Shown here piece by piece: positions 26,938 to 34,747 of a DNA stretch of 64,000 nt. Origin of the DNA: Curtobacterium salicis (lineage in GTDB: Bacteria > Actinomycetota > Actinomycetes > Actinomycetales > Microbacteriaceae); contig NZ_JAAOYO010000003.1 of the NCBI RefSeq assembly GCF_011759505.1, positions 186,001 through 250,000 of the forward strand, in the 5' to 3' direction. Positions within the stretch are counted from its first letter, which is position 1; each line of letters opens with the position of its first letter. Both the position numbers and the translations under genes were made by a program. The notes beneath the pieces are model-generated. The model ran no database searches. It worked only from the letters and a program-made list of their open reading frames with translations, and was not told where the DNA came from.

Positions 26938-26966
26938 ACTGTAGGACGTCACTGGCACTCGGTCAA
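26938..26966 (-). promoter_or_regulatory. groES promoter
   Basis: On the minus strand TTGACC (26966-26961) and TACAGT (26943-26938) are separated by exactly 17 bases, the spacing of a housekeeping-sigma promoter. The -35 box lies inside the spacer of the distal CIRCE element. Confidence 0.75.
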
Positions 26967-26978
26967 TCCGAGTGCCAG
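26952..26978 (-). promoter_or_regulatory. CIRCE operator (distal)
   Basis: The site CTGGCACTC-N9-GAGTGCCAG is a perfect inverted repeat with CIRCE geometry, covering the -35 region of the groES promoter. It is also only 40 bases from the start of the divergent methyltransferase gene. Confidence 0.9.
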
Positions 26979-27017
26979 TGCGCCGCGGCCGAGTCCGCCG
27001 CCTGGGAGGATCGGGGC

Positions 27018-28220
27018 ATGGACGCCGCCGAACTCACCCAGCTGCTGACCCCGGCCGGGACGGACCTGCTCGACCGTACGCCCTCGGTCTCGGACGGCGG
27101 CGAGATCGTCCGGGTCGTCTCGCGACTCCGGGCCGAGGGCCATGACCCGGCGCTCGTGGCGGCCGTCCTGACCCAGGCGAAGCTACGGCAGAAGGCCCGC
27201 GGCAAGTTCGGCGACTTCGCGGCGCGGATGCTCTTCACCGAGGCGGGCCTGGAGCAGGCCACGCGCCTGCAGGTCGCCGCGCAGCACGCCGGGCGTTTCG
27301 CCGCCGCCGGACTGCAGCGGGTCGCGGACCTCGGCTGCGGCATCGGCGGGGACGCGCTCGCGATGGCGGCGCTCGACCTCGACGTCACCGCGGTGGACCG
27401 GGACGAGGTGACGGCGGCCGTCGCGACGCACAACCTGGCGCCCTGGCCGAACGCGCGGGTCGCCCTCGGGGACGCTGCCTCGTTCGACCTGTCCACCGTC
27501 GACGGGGTCTGGATGGACCCTGCCCGGCGGACGAGCGGGCACTCGGACACCCGTCGCTTGGCAGACCCCGACGACTGGTCCCCCTCGCTCGACACCGTGT
27601 TCGCCGCCGCCACGACGACCCCGACCGGGGTGAAGCTCGGCCCGGGCATCGACCGCGACCTGATCCCCGACACGGCCGAGGCGCAGTGGACCTCGGTCGA
27701 CCGGGAGGTCGTCGAGCTCGCCCTGTGGTTCGGCCCCCTCGCCCGCCCCGGGATCCGCCGGGCCGCGACCGTCATCGGCCCGCACGGCATCGCCGAGTTG
27801 ACGGGCCCAGCCGACGCCGAGGACGTCGCGGTCGGCCCGCTGGGCGCCTACCTCTACGAGCCCGACGGCGCCGTGATCCGCGCGCGGCTGATCGGCGACC
27901 TCGCCCGCTCGATCGACGGCCGGATGCTCTCCGAGGGCATCGCCTACATCAGCTCGGACCAGGCCGTCGTCACCCCGTTCGCACAGGGGTTCCGGGTGCT
28001 CGACACGATGCCGCTCGACGTCAAGCGCCTGGCTGCACGCCTGGCCGCGGACGACATCGGCACCGTGGAGATCAAGAAGCGCGGCGTCGACGTCGACCCC
28101 GCCGAGTTCCGCAAGCGGTTGCGTCTGCGGGGTCGTGGTCGCGTGACGCTCGTGCTCACCCGACTGGAGGGACGGCACACCGCGGTCCTGTGCGAGCGGC
28201 TCACCGACGTGGTCGGCTGA
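27018..28220 (+). CDS. Class I SAM-dependent methyltransferase with THUMP-like domain
   Basis: The 400-residue protein has an N-terminal helical region, a Rossmann methyltransferase core (VADLGCGIGGDALAMAALDLDVTAVDRD, then WMDPARRT) and a C-terminal region with VEIKKRGVDVDPAEFRKRLRLRG that matches the THUMP-like domain of actinobacterial and other bacterial proteins. The usual guess is RNA methylation, but the target is not known. The gene is divergent from groES, whose distal CIRCE lies in the shared spacer, so weak HrcA influence is conceivable. Confidence 0.85.
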   Translation: MDAAELTQLLTPAGTDLLDRTPSVSDGGEIVRVVSRLRAEGHDPALVAAVLTQAKLRQKARGKFGDFAARMLFTEAGLEQATRLQVAAQHAGRFAAAGLQRVADLGCGIGGDALAMAALDLDVTAVDRDEVTAAVATHNLAPWPNARVALGDAASFDLSTVDGVWMDPARRTSGHSDTRRLADPDDWSPSLDTVFAAATTTPTGVKLGPGIDRDLIPDTAEAQWTSVDREVVELALWFGPLARPGIRRAATVIGPHGIAELTGPADAEDVAVGPLGAYLYEPDGAVIRARLIGDLARSIDGRMLSEGIAYISSDQAVVTPFAQGFRVLDTMPLDVKRLAARLAADDIGTVEIKKRGVDVDPAEFRKRLRLRGRGRVTLVLTRLEGRHTAVLCERLTDVVG

Positions 28221-28298
28221 GCGGGGCGGGCCGGCGCGCAGGTCCGCTCCCACGGGCTACGAACGACGGGTCTCGACCGACGGGTCTCGATCTCCAGG

Positions 28299-29108
28299 TC
28301 AGGCGACGAGGGCGCCGGTGCCGCCGCCCGAGCCGTCCCATCCGGAGCTGCCCGAGCCGGGAGCGGCCGCGAGGAGCGCGATGACCGCGATGGCGATCAG
28401 GATGTAGAGCCCGGTCAGGACCCAGCCGCCGATGATCCCGGCGAGCGCCAGCCCGCGGCCCTGCTCCCCGGTCTGCTTGATGCGTCCGAGCGCGAGGTGA
28501 CCCATGACCGCACCGGCCGGGCTGGTGAGGATGATGATCGGCCAGATGAAGACGCCGCCGAGAGCGAAGACGATCGACAGGATCGCGAGCGTGCTCGTCT
28601 TCTGGGCGCCGGAGGGGTTCCGAGGGCTCGCGCCGTAGGGGTCGTACGCGGAGGGCTGGCCGTACTGCGGGGCGCCGTACGGGTTCTGCTGCGCGGACGG
28701 CGCCTGCCCGTACGGGGTCTGCGCGTACGGGTTCTGCGCGGAGGGGTTCTGCGCGTACGGGTTCTGTTGGCCGTACTGGCCCGGCTGGCCGGCACCGTAC
28801 TGGCCCGGCTTCCCGGACTGCGCCGGCTGCTGCCAGGTGCCGTTCTGCTGCGGGTACGGGGTCTGCTGACCGTACGGGGCCTGCTGGCCGTACGGGGTCT
28901 GCTGCGCCCGACCCGCCTGCCCGGAACCGGCCCCGTACCCGGAGGCCGCGCCGGACCCACTGCGGTCACCCGCGGGGTCGGTCACGCCCTGCGCCGCCGA
29001 GCCCTGGCCGGAGCTCGCGAAGGGGTCTCGCGCGACGGGGCCCTGGCCGCCCGCCGGCGCCTGGCCTGCCGTCTCGTCCGGCTTCGATCGGTCGTTCAGA
29101 TCGGACAC
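28299..29108 (-). CDS. DUF4190 membrane protein with PYGQ-rich N-terminus
   Basis: From the GTG at 29108 (after GAAGGG) the protein has 269 residues. About 170 are disordered: Gly/Ser/Ala-rich first, then repeats such as PYGQQ, QYGQQNPYAQN and NPYGAPQYGQPSAYDPYG. Two helices follow (TLAILSIVFALGGVFIWPIIIL and AGIIGGWVLTGLYILIAIAVIALL) separated by the conserved GHLALGRIKQTGEQGRGLALAG of DUF4190. Function is unknown; similar proteins are common in actinobacteria. It lies downstream of tsaD on the same strand, beyond a tandem repeat. Confidence 0.8.
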   Translation of the reverse strand: MSDLNDRSKPDETAGQAPAGGQGPVARDPFASSGQGSAAQGVTDPAGDRSGSGAASGYGAGSGQAGRAQQTPYGQQAPYGQQTPYPQQNGTWQQPAQSGKPGQYGAGQPGQYGQQNPYAQNPSAQNPYAQTPYGQAPSAQQNPYGAPQYGQPSAYDPYGASPRNPSGAQKTSTLAILSIVFALGGVFIWPIIILTSPAGAVMGHLALGRIKQTGEQGRGLALAGIIGGWVLTGLYILIAIAVIALLAAAPGSGSSGWDGSGGGTGALVA

Positions 29109-29171
29109 GTCGCACCCTTCCCGACGGCCGTTCGACCGCCGTCGCCGATCCTCCCACACGGACACCTGAGC

Positions 29172-29242
29172 GGTTCAGGAGACCCGAGCGGGCCAGGAGA
29201 CCCGAGCAGTCCAGGAGGCCGTGCGGACCAGGAGACCGGCGC
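29172..29242. repeat. Degenerate tandem repeat, about four units of 17-18 bases
   Basis: Units of the form g-g-x-c-c-aggagacccgagc begin at 29172, 29190, 29208 and 29225, with the last two diverged. They fill the gap between the tsaD stop and the DUF4190 gene. The array is too short and too variable to be a CRISPR. Confidence 0.6.
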
Positions 29243-29258
29243 GGTCTCGACGGCTGGC

Positions 29259-30314
29259 TCAGACCTGGACGGTCGTCACCGGCAGGGTGGAGTCCGCCGC
29301 GATGCCGAGGTCGCTCGGCGCGTGCCCCTCGGCGACGAGTCGCGCCCCGACTGCCGCGATCATCGCCCCGTTGTCCGTGCACAGGTCGAACGGCGGGATC
29401 CGCAGGGCGACCCCGGCGGCGGCGCAGCGTTCCTCGGCGACCTGTCGCAGTCGGGCGTTCGCGACCACCCCACCGCCCAGGAGCAGCCGGTCGACACCGG
29501 TGTCCCGGCAGGCGTTGAGTGCCTTGGTGAGGAGGACGTCGACCACGGCCTCTCGGAAGCTCGCGGCGACGTCGGCGACCGGGACCTCGCGGCCCTCGTT
29601 GCGGCAGCGTTCGACCCAGCGGGCGACGGCGGTCTTCAGCCCGGAGAACGAGAAGTCGTACCGGTGCGCCGCCATGTCCTTCGGCAGCGTCAGCCCGCGC
29701 GGGAACCGGATCGCGGTGGGGTCGCCGTCAGCCGCGGCCCGATCGATCTGGGGCCCGCCGGGGTACGGCAGGCCGAGGAGCCGCGCGACCTTGTCGAACG
29801 CCTCGCCCGCAGCGTCGTCGATGGTCTCGCCGAGCAGCTCGACGTCCCCGACCAGGTCCCGCACGAGGAGCAGTGACGTGTGACCACCCGAGACCAGCAG
29901 GGCGACGGTCGGCAGGTCGATCTCGGACCCGTCCGGCCGCAGGACGTCCGCGCCGACGTGGCCGACCAGGTGGTTGACGCCGTACAGCGGCTTGCCGGCC
30001 GCCACGGCGAGCGCCTTCGCCGCGCCGACGCCGACCATGAGCGCGCCGGCGAGCCCGGGGCCGGCGGTGACGGCGACGGCGTCGAGTTCGTCGAGCGTGA
30101 CGCCGGCCTGCTCGAGTGCCTGCTGCAGGGTCGGGGTCATCGCTTCGAGGTGCGCACGCGCGGCGACCTCGGGGACGACGCCGCCGTAGCGGGCGTGCTC
30201 GTCCATGCTCGAGGCGATGACGTTCGCCAACAGGGTGGTGCCGCGGACGATGCCGACGCCGGTCTCGTCGCAGCTCGTCTCGATGCCGAGCACCAGGGGT
30301 TCAGTCGCGCTCAT
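29259..30314 (-). CDS. tsaD: tRNA N6-adenosine threonylcarbamoyltransferase TsaD
   Basis: The 351-residue protein transfers the threonylcarbamoyl group to A37 of ANN-decoding tRNAs, together with TsaB and TsaE. Signatures are [16 protein letters not shown], the metal-binding [21 protein letters not shown] and [12 protein letters not shown]. The start overlaps rimI by 14 bases, and the gene closes the tsaB-rimI-tsaD operon. TsaE is encoded 9 kb away at 40.8 kb. A 15-base tail separates the stop from the tandem repeat. Confidence 0.97.
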   Translation of the reverse strand: MSATEPLVLGIETSCDETGVGIVRGTTLLANVIASSMDEHARYGGVVPEVAARAHLEAMTPTLQQALEQAGVTLDELDAVAVTAGPGLAGALMVGVGAAKALAVAAGKPLYGVNHLVGHVGADVLRPDGSEIDLPTVALLVSGGHTSLLLVRDLVGDVELLGETIDDAAGEAFDKVARLLGLPYPGGPQIDRAAADGDPTAIRFPRGLTLPKDMAAHRYDFSFSGLKTAVARWVERCRNEGREVPVADVAASFREAVVDVLLTKALNACRDTGVDRLLLGGGVVANARLRQVAEERCAAAGVALRIPPFDLCTDNGAMIAAVGARLVAEGHAPSDLGIAADSTLPVTTVQV

Positions 30315-30867
30315 CGAGGGCCTCCTGTCCGATCGGGCCGGGACCGACGCCCCGACCTGCGCCCGGGGCGGTCCGGTCTGCCGGGTCGAGCGCTGCCCGC
30401 ATCACCCACGCGTCGACCCCGTCGGGCTGGTAGTAGCGCGGCCGGGTGGCGATGTGCGCGAACCCGAACCCGGCGTACATGGTCTGGGCGACGGGGTTGT
30501 CGGCGCGGACCTCGAGGAAGACCTCGTGCGCGCCACGGCGGCGGGCTTCGTCGAGGAGCTCGGTGAAGAGCACCCGGCCGAGGCCGCTCCCCCGCTGCTC
30601 GGCGGCGACGGCGATCGTCTGCACGTCGGCGACCGGGTTGCCCGGCAGCGACGAGAGTCCCGCGTACCCGACGACCGTGGGCGCGGCGTCCTCGCCGGTG
30701 GTCTCGATGACGACGTAGTAGCCGTAGGGCGAGTGCAGTTCCTCCGACATCTGCGACGCCGACCACGCGTCGGTGGGGAACGAGGCGCGCTCCAGCCACA
30801 TGACGTCGTCGAGGTCCGCCGGGTGCGCCCGACGCAGGCGCAGGCCGTCCGGCAGGGCGAGCGTCAC
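30301..30867 (-). CDS. rimI: Ribosomal protein-alanine N-acetyltransferase RimI
   Basis: From the GTG at 30867, which overlaps the tsaB stop as GTGA, the protein has 188 residues. It is a GNAT acetyltransferase: [22 protein letters not shown] holds the acetyl-CoA loop (Q/RxxGxG), followed by [20 protein letters not shown] and [15 protein letters not shown]. RimI acetylates the N-terminus of ribosomal protein S18. The last 30 residues are a Gly/Pro/Asp-rich tail. The frame is open for another 1.2 kb upstream but that part overlaps tsaB and is not coding. Confidence 0.92.
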   Translation of the reverse strand: MTLALPDGLRLRRAHPADLDDVMWLERASFPTDAWSASQMSEELHSPYGYYVVIETTGEDAAPTVVGYAGLSSLPGNPVADVQTIAVAAEQRGSGLGRVLFTELLDEARRRGAHEVFLEVRADNPVAQTMYAGFGFAHIATRPRYYQPDGVDAWVMRAALDPADRTAPGAGRGVGPGPIGQEALDERD

Positions 30868-31484
30868 CGGTCCACCCGCTTCGGTGCGCCGGGCACCGTC
30901 ACGTCGGGCTCCCGCAGGTACACCGGCGTGTCCGCGGCCAGGGGCGTGCCGGAGGCGAGCCGGTCCGCGGCGAGCACCCCGAGCCTCCCGGCCGGGATGG
31001 TGACCGCCGTCAGCCGGGGCCAGTCGACGATGTCGGGACGGGAGGCGCGCAGCACGTCGTCCAGGTCCGCCGGCCGGGCGAGACCCGGGCCGGCGACGCG
31101 GACGCCGTCGGCGTCGTAGGCGCTCCAGGCGACCTCCCGCCGCCGGGCGTCGGTGAGGACGACGAGGGGGCCCTGCTCGCCGGTGGCCACGGCGTCGTGG
31201 CTGACGAGCGGGAGGAACGGGACACCGCGGGCGGCGGCGAAGGTGCGGGCGGCGGCGATGCCGACACGGAGGCCGGTGAAGGGTCCGGGGCCCATGCCGG
31301 CGACGACGCCCGTGACGTCGGCGGGCGTGATGCCGGTCGCGCGCAGGACCTCGGCGAGGAACGGGCCGATCACCTCGGCGTGACGGCGGGTGTCCTCGGT
31401 CTCGCGCTCGGCGAGGACCCGGCGGGTCGACGGGTCGACGACGGCGACCGAGGTCCCGGCGGAGGTGTCGATCGCGAGCAGCAC
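30864..31484 (-). CDS. tsaB: tRNA threonylcarbamoyladenosine biosynthesis protein TsaB
   Basis: The 206-residue protein begins LLAIDTSAGTSVAVVD and contains the family hallmark GMGPGPFTGLRVGIAAARTFA; it is the scaffold paralogue of TsaD lacking the metal site. The GTG at 31484 fits the family length. It overlaps rimI by four bases. It is the first gene of its operon, whereas in related genomes tsaE normally lies directly upstream. Confidence 0.95.
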   Translation of the reverse strand: MLLAIDTSAGTSVAVVDPSTRRVLAERETEDTRRHAEVIGPFLAEVLRATGITPADVTGVVAGMGPGPFTGLRVGIAAARTFAAARGVPFLPLVSHDAVATGEQGPLVVLTDARRREVAWSAYDADGVRVAGPGLARPADLDDVLRASRPDIVDWPRLTAVTIPAGRLGVLAADRLASGTPLAADTPVYLREPDVTVPGAPKRVDR

Positions 31485-31529
31485 CCGTCCATCGTAGGCG
31501 CGGACCAGCGCCCGCCCTACGCTGACGGG

Positions 31530-32138
31530 ATGGACCGCGATGCCCTGCTCGAGCACGTCCGGACGCTCCGCAGATCAGCACGGTCGCCGCTCGTCGTCGG
31601 GGTGTCCGGCCACTGCGGGTCAGGCAAGTCGACCCTTGCCCGTGCGCTCGTCGACGCGCTGCCCGGGGCGGTCCGGATCCGGGGTGACGACTTCCTCGAC
31701 CCGACCCGTTCGCACCGGCGGTCGACGGACTGGGACGGGGTCGAACGCCTGCGGCTCGCTGCCGAGGTCCTCGAACCCCACCGCGCCGGTCGTGCGAGCA
31801 CGTTCCGCCGGTTCGACTGGTCTGCCCGCGCGCTCGGGGCGCCGGAGCCGTTGCCGACCACCGACCTGCTCGTCGTCGACCTGATCGGGCTCTTCCATCC
31901 GGAGGTCCGGGGGCTCCTGGACGTGGCGGTCTGGTGCGACGTCGACCTCGACGAGGCGGCTCGGCGTGGGATCGCTCGTGACCGCGAACTCGGACGGTCG
32001 CACGAGGACCTGTGGCGCGACGTCTGGATCCCGAACGACCGCGACTTCGCCGAGCGTTTCGCCCCACGGGAGTCCGCAGACATCCGGTACCGCTCGCGGG
32101 TTCGACGGCCGGACGTCCGCACGCCCGGAGACGGGTGA
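31530..32138 (+). CDS. Uridine kinase-like P-loop protein
   Basis: The 202-residue protein has a Walker A GHCGSGKST near residue 27, then VRIRGDDFLDPTRSHRRSTDWDGVERLRLAAEVLEP, which resembles the substrate lid region of uridine kinase-like NTPases. LLVVDLIGLFHPEVR is a candidate Walker B. Actinobacterial members are annotated uridine kinase or nucleoside kinase with little proof. The ATG at 31530 follows GACGGG. The gene is divergent from tsaB, only 45 bases away, and is the first in the accessory block. Confidence 0.7.
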   Translation: MDRDALLEHVRTLRRSARSPLVVGVSGHCGSGKSTLARALVDALPGAVRIRGDDFLDPTRSHRRSTDWDGVERLRLAAEVLEPHRAGRASTFRRFDWSARALGAPEPLPTTDLLVVDLIGLFHPEVRGLLDVAVWCDVDLDEAARRGIARDRELGRSHEDLWRDVWIPNDRDFAERFAPRESADIRYRSRVRRPDVRTPGDG

Positions 32139-32227
32139 AGCCGCCGTGTCCCGAGGGACTACGACGGCTTCCAGAACCCGAGCAGCCTTTCGACTGCGGG
32201 ACTATGCATCAATAGTAGCGTGCCTGG

Positions 32228-32983
32228 GTGATCCCGCCTCCGACGTACGACGAACAGCGAGCTCTGATCGCGAGTCTCGCACCCGCTCGCCTGCGACGCT
32301 TCCGTGCCGCAGTCGGTGGTGCAGACCGCGCAGCCGTCGAGCTGGCCCTCGTCGACGCGTCGCTGGCCTCGCACTTCCATGCAGTCCTCCGACTCGTGGA
32401 GGTCGCGCTGCGCGAGCACCTGCACCGGTCTCTCGCAGCGAAGTTCGGACCTCGCTGGTTCGAGAACCAGCGGGATGCGTTCGATGAAGACCTCCTCGGG
32501 CAGGTAGAGACGGCGATCGCACGCGTCGGCGTCGGTGCGCAACCAGGTCAGGTCGTCGCGCAACTCATGCTGGGGACCTGGGTGGCGGTGTCGGGTCGCG
32601 GTGGCCGGAAATCCGACGGAACGAAAGCGTCCTACTCCGAGTCCTTCTGGGAACCAGCTCTCGGCGTTGCGTTCCCGGGCCGGACCCGCCGCGAAGTCCA
32701 CCGCCTCGCGCTCCGTCTCAATTGGGCGCGGAACCGCATCAACCACTGCGAGCCGATCGTCTTCGGGTTCCCCCAACCGGGCGTCGGATCGGAGGGACGT
32801 CAGCTGCGGCGGTCACCGGCCCTGATCCTCGAGGATGCCAGAACGCTCACCACCGCCGTCAGTCCTGAGCTCGGTCGGTGGGTGCGCCGCTGGGATGCTG
32901 TGGACACGCTCCTCGAGGACGAGCGCGCGCAGGCTGCACTCGACCACATCGCGACGGATCGGCACGTGACGCTCGAACGCTGA
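32228..32983 (+). CDS. Abi-like protein with HEPN-type Rx4H motif
   Basis: The 251-residue protein is all-helical by appearance, with FHAVLRLVEVALREHLHRSLAAKFG and, near residue 168, WARNRINHCEPIVFG. The spacing R-x4-H (Arg168, His173) followed by EP(I/L) matches the Abi_2/AbiD-like HEPN family, in which this motif is the RNase active site and family members act in phage abortive infection. The identification rests on motif and helix pattern. The start is GTG at 32228, just after an unusually AT-rich patch (tatgcatcaatagtag, 32203-32218) that may hold the -10 of a nearly leaderless promoter. It lies 1.8 kb from the Pnkp-Hen1 RNA repair genes. Confidence 0.6.
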   Translation: MIPPPTYDEQRALIASLAPARLRRFRAAVGGADRAAVELALVDASLASHFHAVLRLVEVALREHLHRSLAAKFGPRWFENQRDAFDEDLLGQVETAIARVGVGAQPGQVVAQLMLGTWVAVSGRGGRKSDGTKASYSESFWEPALGVAFPGRTRREVHRLALRLNWARNRINHCEPIVFGFPQPGVGSEGRQLRRSPALILEDARTLTTAVSPELGRWVRRWDAVDTLLEDERAQAALDHIATDRHVTLER

Positions 32984-33013
32984 CCGGCACACTCGGGCCG
33001 TCCGGGGACGAAG

Positions 33014-33595
33014 ATGGAACTCCCCCACCCCGATCGGGCAACACCAATCGTGCCCAGCAACCATCCCCCACCAGACGCCGCCGCCGAGCTCGGTCGCCAG
33101 TTCGACCTGCACGGCCGCCGCATCCTGCGCTACCTCGTTCGCCGCACCGACCTGCAGAGCGCCGAGGACATCCTCAGTGAGACGTTCGTCACCGCCCTGG
33201 TGCGGTGGCACTCGTTCGACCCCGAGCGGCAGGAGCCGTTGCCGTGGCTGTTCGGCATCGCGACGAACCTGCTCAGCCGACACTGGCGCTCGCAGCGGCG
33301 GACGCTCCGGGCGATGTCCCGTTCCGCGACACCCGAGTACGTCGAGGACGAGACCGGCGACCGGCTCGACGTGCAGCGTGCCGTGCAGGTGGTGGTCCGG
33401 GAGCTCGACCGGATGCGCCCCGCCGTCCGGGACACCGTGCTGCTCTACGCCTGGGCCGAGCTCACCTACGAGCAGATCGCGGCGGCGACCGGCGTTCCCG
33501 TCGGGACCGTCCGCTCCCGACTGAACCGCGCCCGCTCGGCCCTCCGCGCCGTGCCGGGCGCCACCGACCCACTGAACGGACCCCTCCATGTCTGA
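33014..33595 (+). CDS. ECF-type RNA polymerase sigma factor
   Basis: The 193-residue protein has sigma region 2 (GRRILRYLVRRTDLQSAEDILSETF, PWLFGIATNLLSRHWRSQRR) and region 4 (RPAVRDTVLLYAWAELTYEQIAAATGVPVGTVRSRLNRARSALR), with the helix-turn-helix near the end. It should direct RNA polymerase to a small regulon, probably including its own operon. The ATG of the next gene lies inside its last codons (8-base overlap), so the pair is translationally coupled to its membrane partner. Confidence 0.9.
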   Translation: MELPHPDRATPIVPSNHPPPDAAAELGRQFDLHGRRILRYLVRRTDLQSAEDILSETFVTALVRWHSFDPERQEPLPWLFGIATNLLSRHWRSQRRTLRAMSRSATPEYVEDETGDRLDVQRAVQVVVRELDRMRPAVRDTVLLYAWAELTYEQIAAATGVPVGTVRSRLNRARSALRAVPGATDPLNGPLHV

Positions 33596-34646
33596 CGACG
33601 ACCTCTCCACCCTCCGTCTGCTGCGGCGGGACGACGTGCCGCCCGAGGTGCTCGACGCGGCGCTCGACCGTGCGCGCGTCCGGTTCGACGCCGCAGCGCA
33701 CGCCGCGACCGCCCCACGGACGTCAGGCGCGGGTCCGGCCCGCACCGTCCCTCCCGTCCGTCGGTTCCGTCCCGTCGTGATCGCCGGCGCCGCGGTCGTG
33801 GTGGCCGGCGGGCTCGTCGCGTCCGGCATCGGGATCACGCACTGGTCGTCACCCGCGCCGGCTGCGGCGGCCACGTTGCGCGAGGCGGCCCGTGCCGCCG
33901 CGGACGACCGGGCCCCCGTCGGCGCCTTCACGAAGGTGGTCGAGACCGAGCGGGCGCTCGGGTACGCGTCCTCGGACGGGCAGCACTACGACGAGGGCTA
34001 CCTGGCGCCGACGACGAGCACCACGTGGGTGCCCGCCGACGTGTCCGGTACCTGGGTCCGCGAGACGTGGTCGGGTCCGGCGACCACCTTCTACGGCGGA
34101 GCGGCCGCGCGGAAGGCGGCGGCGGACGACTACGCGACCGAGGCGCACCGCGACGACCCACGGTGGGAACGCGCGGCGGGCGGGGACTTCACGGTCGGCG
34201 AACTCGGCGGGGTGCAGCCGGGGACGCTCACGGTGGCCGACCTCCCGGACCTGCCGCGCGAGCCGGCAGCCCTGGTCCGACGGATCGAGGACGCACCCCG
34301 GGCCGTCGACACGACGGACGCCGAGCACGTGTTCGACACGGTGCAGCAGCTGCTCCGGACCGGCCTGGTGCCCGCGGACCTCCGCGCCACGATGTACCAG
34401 GCGCTGGCGACCCTGCCGGGCATCGTCGTCACCGAGGAGCAGGCGTCCCTCGACGGCCGGGTCGGGACGGCGATCGGGCTGCCGGCACGCACCGGCGGGG
34501 AACGCCAGGACGTCATCATCGACCGGACGTCCGGCGCCTACCTCGGCGAGCGGACCGTGCAGACGCAGCGGAACGGCAGCATCCCGGCCGGGGCGCTGAT
34601 CGACTCGGTGGCCGTGCGGGTCACCCCGGTGGACGACCGGCCCTGA
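33588..34646 (+). CDS. CU044_5270 family membrane protein (likely anti-sigma partner)
   Basis: The 352-residue protein has a short cytoplasmic N-terminus (LSTLRLLRRDDVPPEVLDAALDRAR), one membrane helix (RPVVIAGAAVVVAGGLVASGIGI, about residues 62-84) and a large extracytoplasmic domain (TFYGGAAARKA, TGLVPADLRATMYQALATLPGI, ERQDVIIDRTSGAYLGERTV). That layout and the coupling to an ECF sigma gene match the CU044_5270 family. It probably senses an envelope signal and holds the sigma factor. I see no classical zinc anti-sigma motif, so the mechanism is inferred. Confidence 0.8.
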   Translation: MSDDDLSTLRLLRRDDVPPEVLDAALDRARVRFDAAAHAATAPRTSGAGPARTVPPVRRFRPVVIAGAAVVVAGGLVASGIGITHWSSPAPAAAATLREAARAAADDRAPVGAFTKVVETERALGYASSDGQHYDEGYLAPTTSTTWVPADVSGTWVRETWSGPATTFYGGAAARKAAADDYATEAHRDDPRWERAAGGDFTVGELGGVQPGTLTVADLPDLPREPAALVRRIEDAPRAVDTTDAEHVFDTVQQLLRTGLVPADLRATMYQALATLPGIVVTEEQASLDGRVGTAIGLPARTGGERQDVIIDRTSGAYLGERTVQTQRNGSIPAGALIDSVAVRVTPVDDRP

Positions 34647-34669
34647 CACGGCGGTCGGACGGCCAGCGT

Positions 34670-34731
34670 GGTTCGCGCTGAGCGACAGTGCTCGGGCCGC
34701 CGGCCACGAGGGCTGTCGCTCAGCGCGAACC
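34670..34731. terminator. Perfect 19-base inverted repeat between convergent genes
   Basis: The arms at 34670-34688 (begins GGTTCGCGCTGAGCG) and 34713-34731 pair perfectly around a 24-base loop. It lies between the stop of the CU044-type gene and the pnkp stop, so it can terminate both. It is unrelated in sequence to the AACGCAAC and GCCTCCCG families. Confidence 0.8.
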
Positions 34732-34747
34732 TCAGTCCGCGCACCGC

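Noticed and set aside
29172-29242. CRISPR array
   Set aside because: Four degenerate units without unique spacers and no cas genes.
30301-32067. A 588-codon open frame containing rimI
   Set aside because: Only the last 188 residues are RimI. The upstream part overlaps tsaB and the divergent kinase gene and has a shadow composition.
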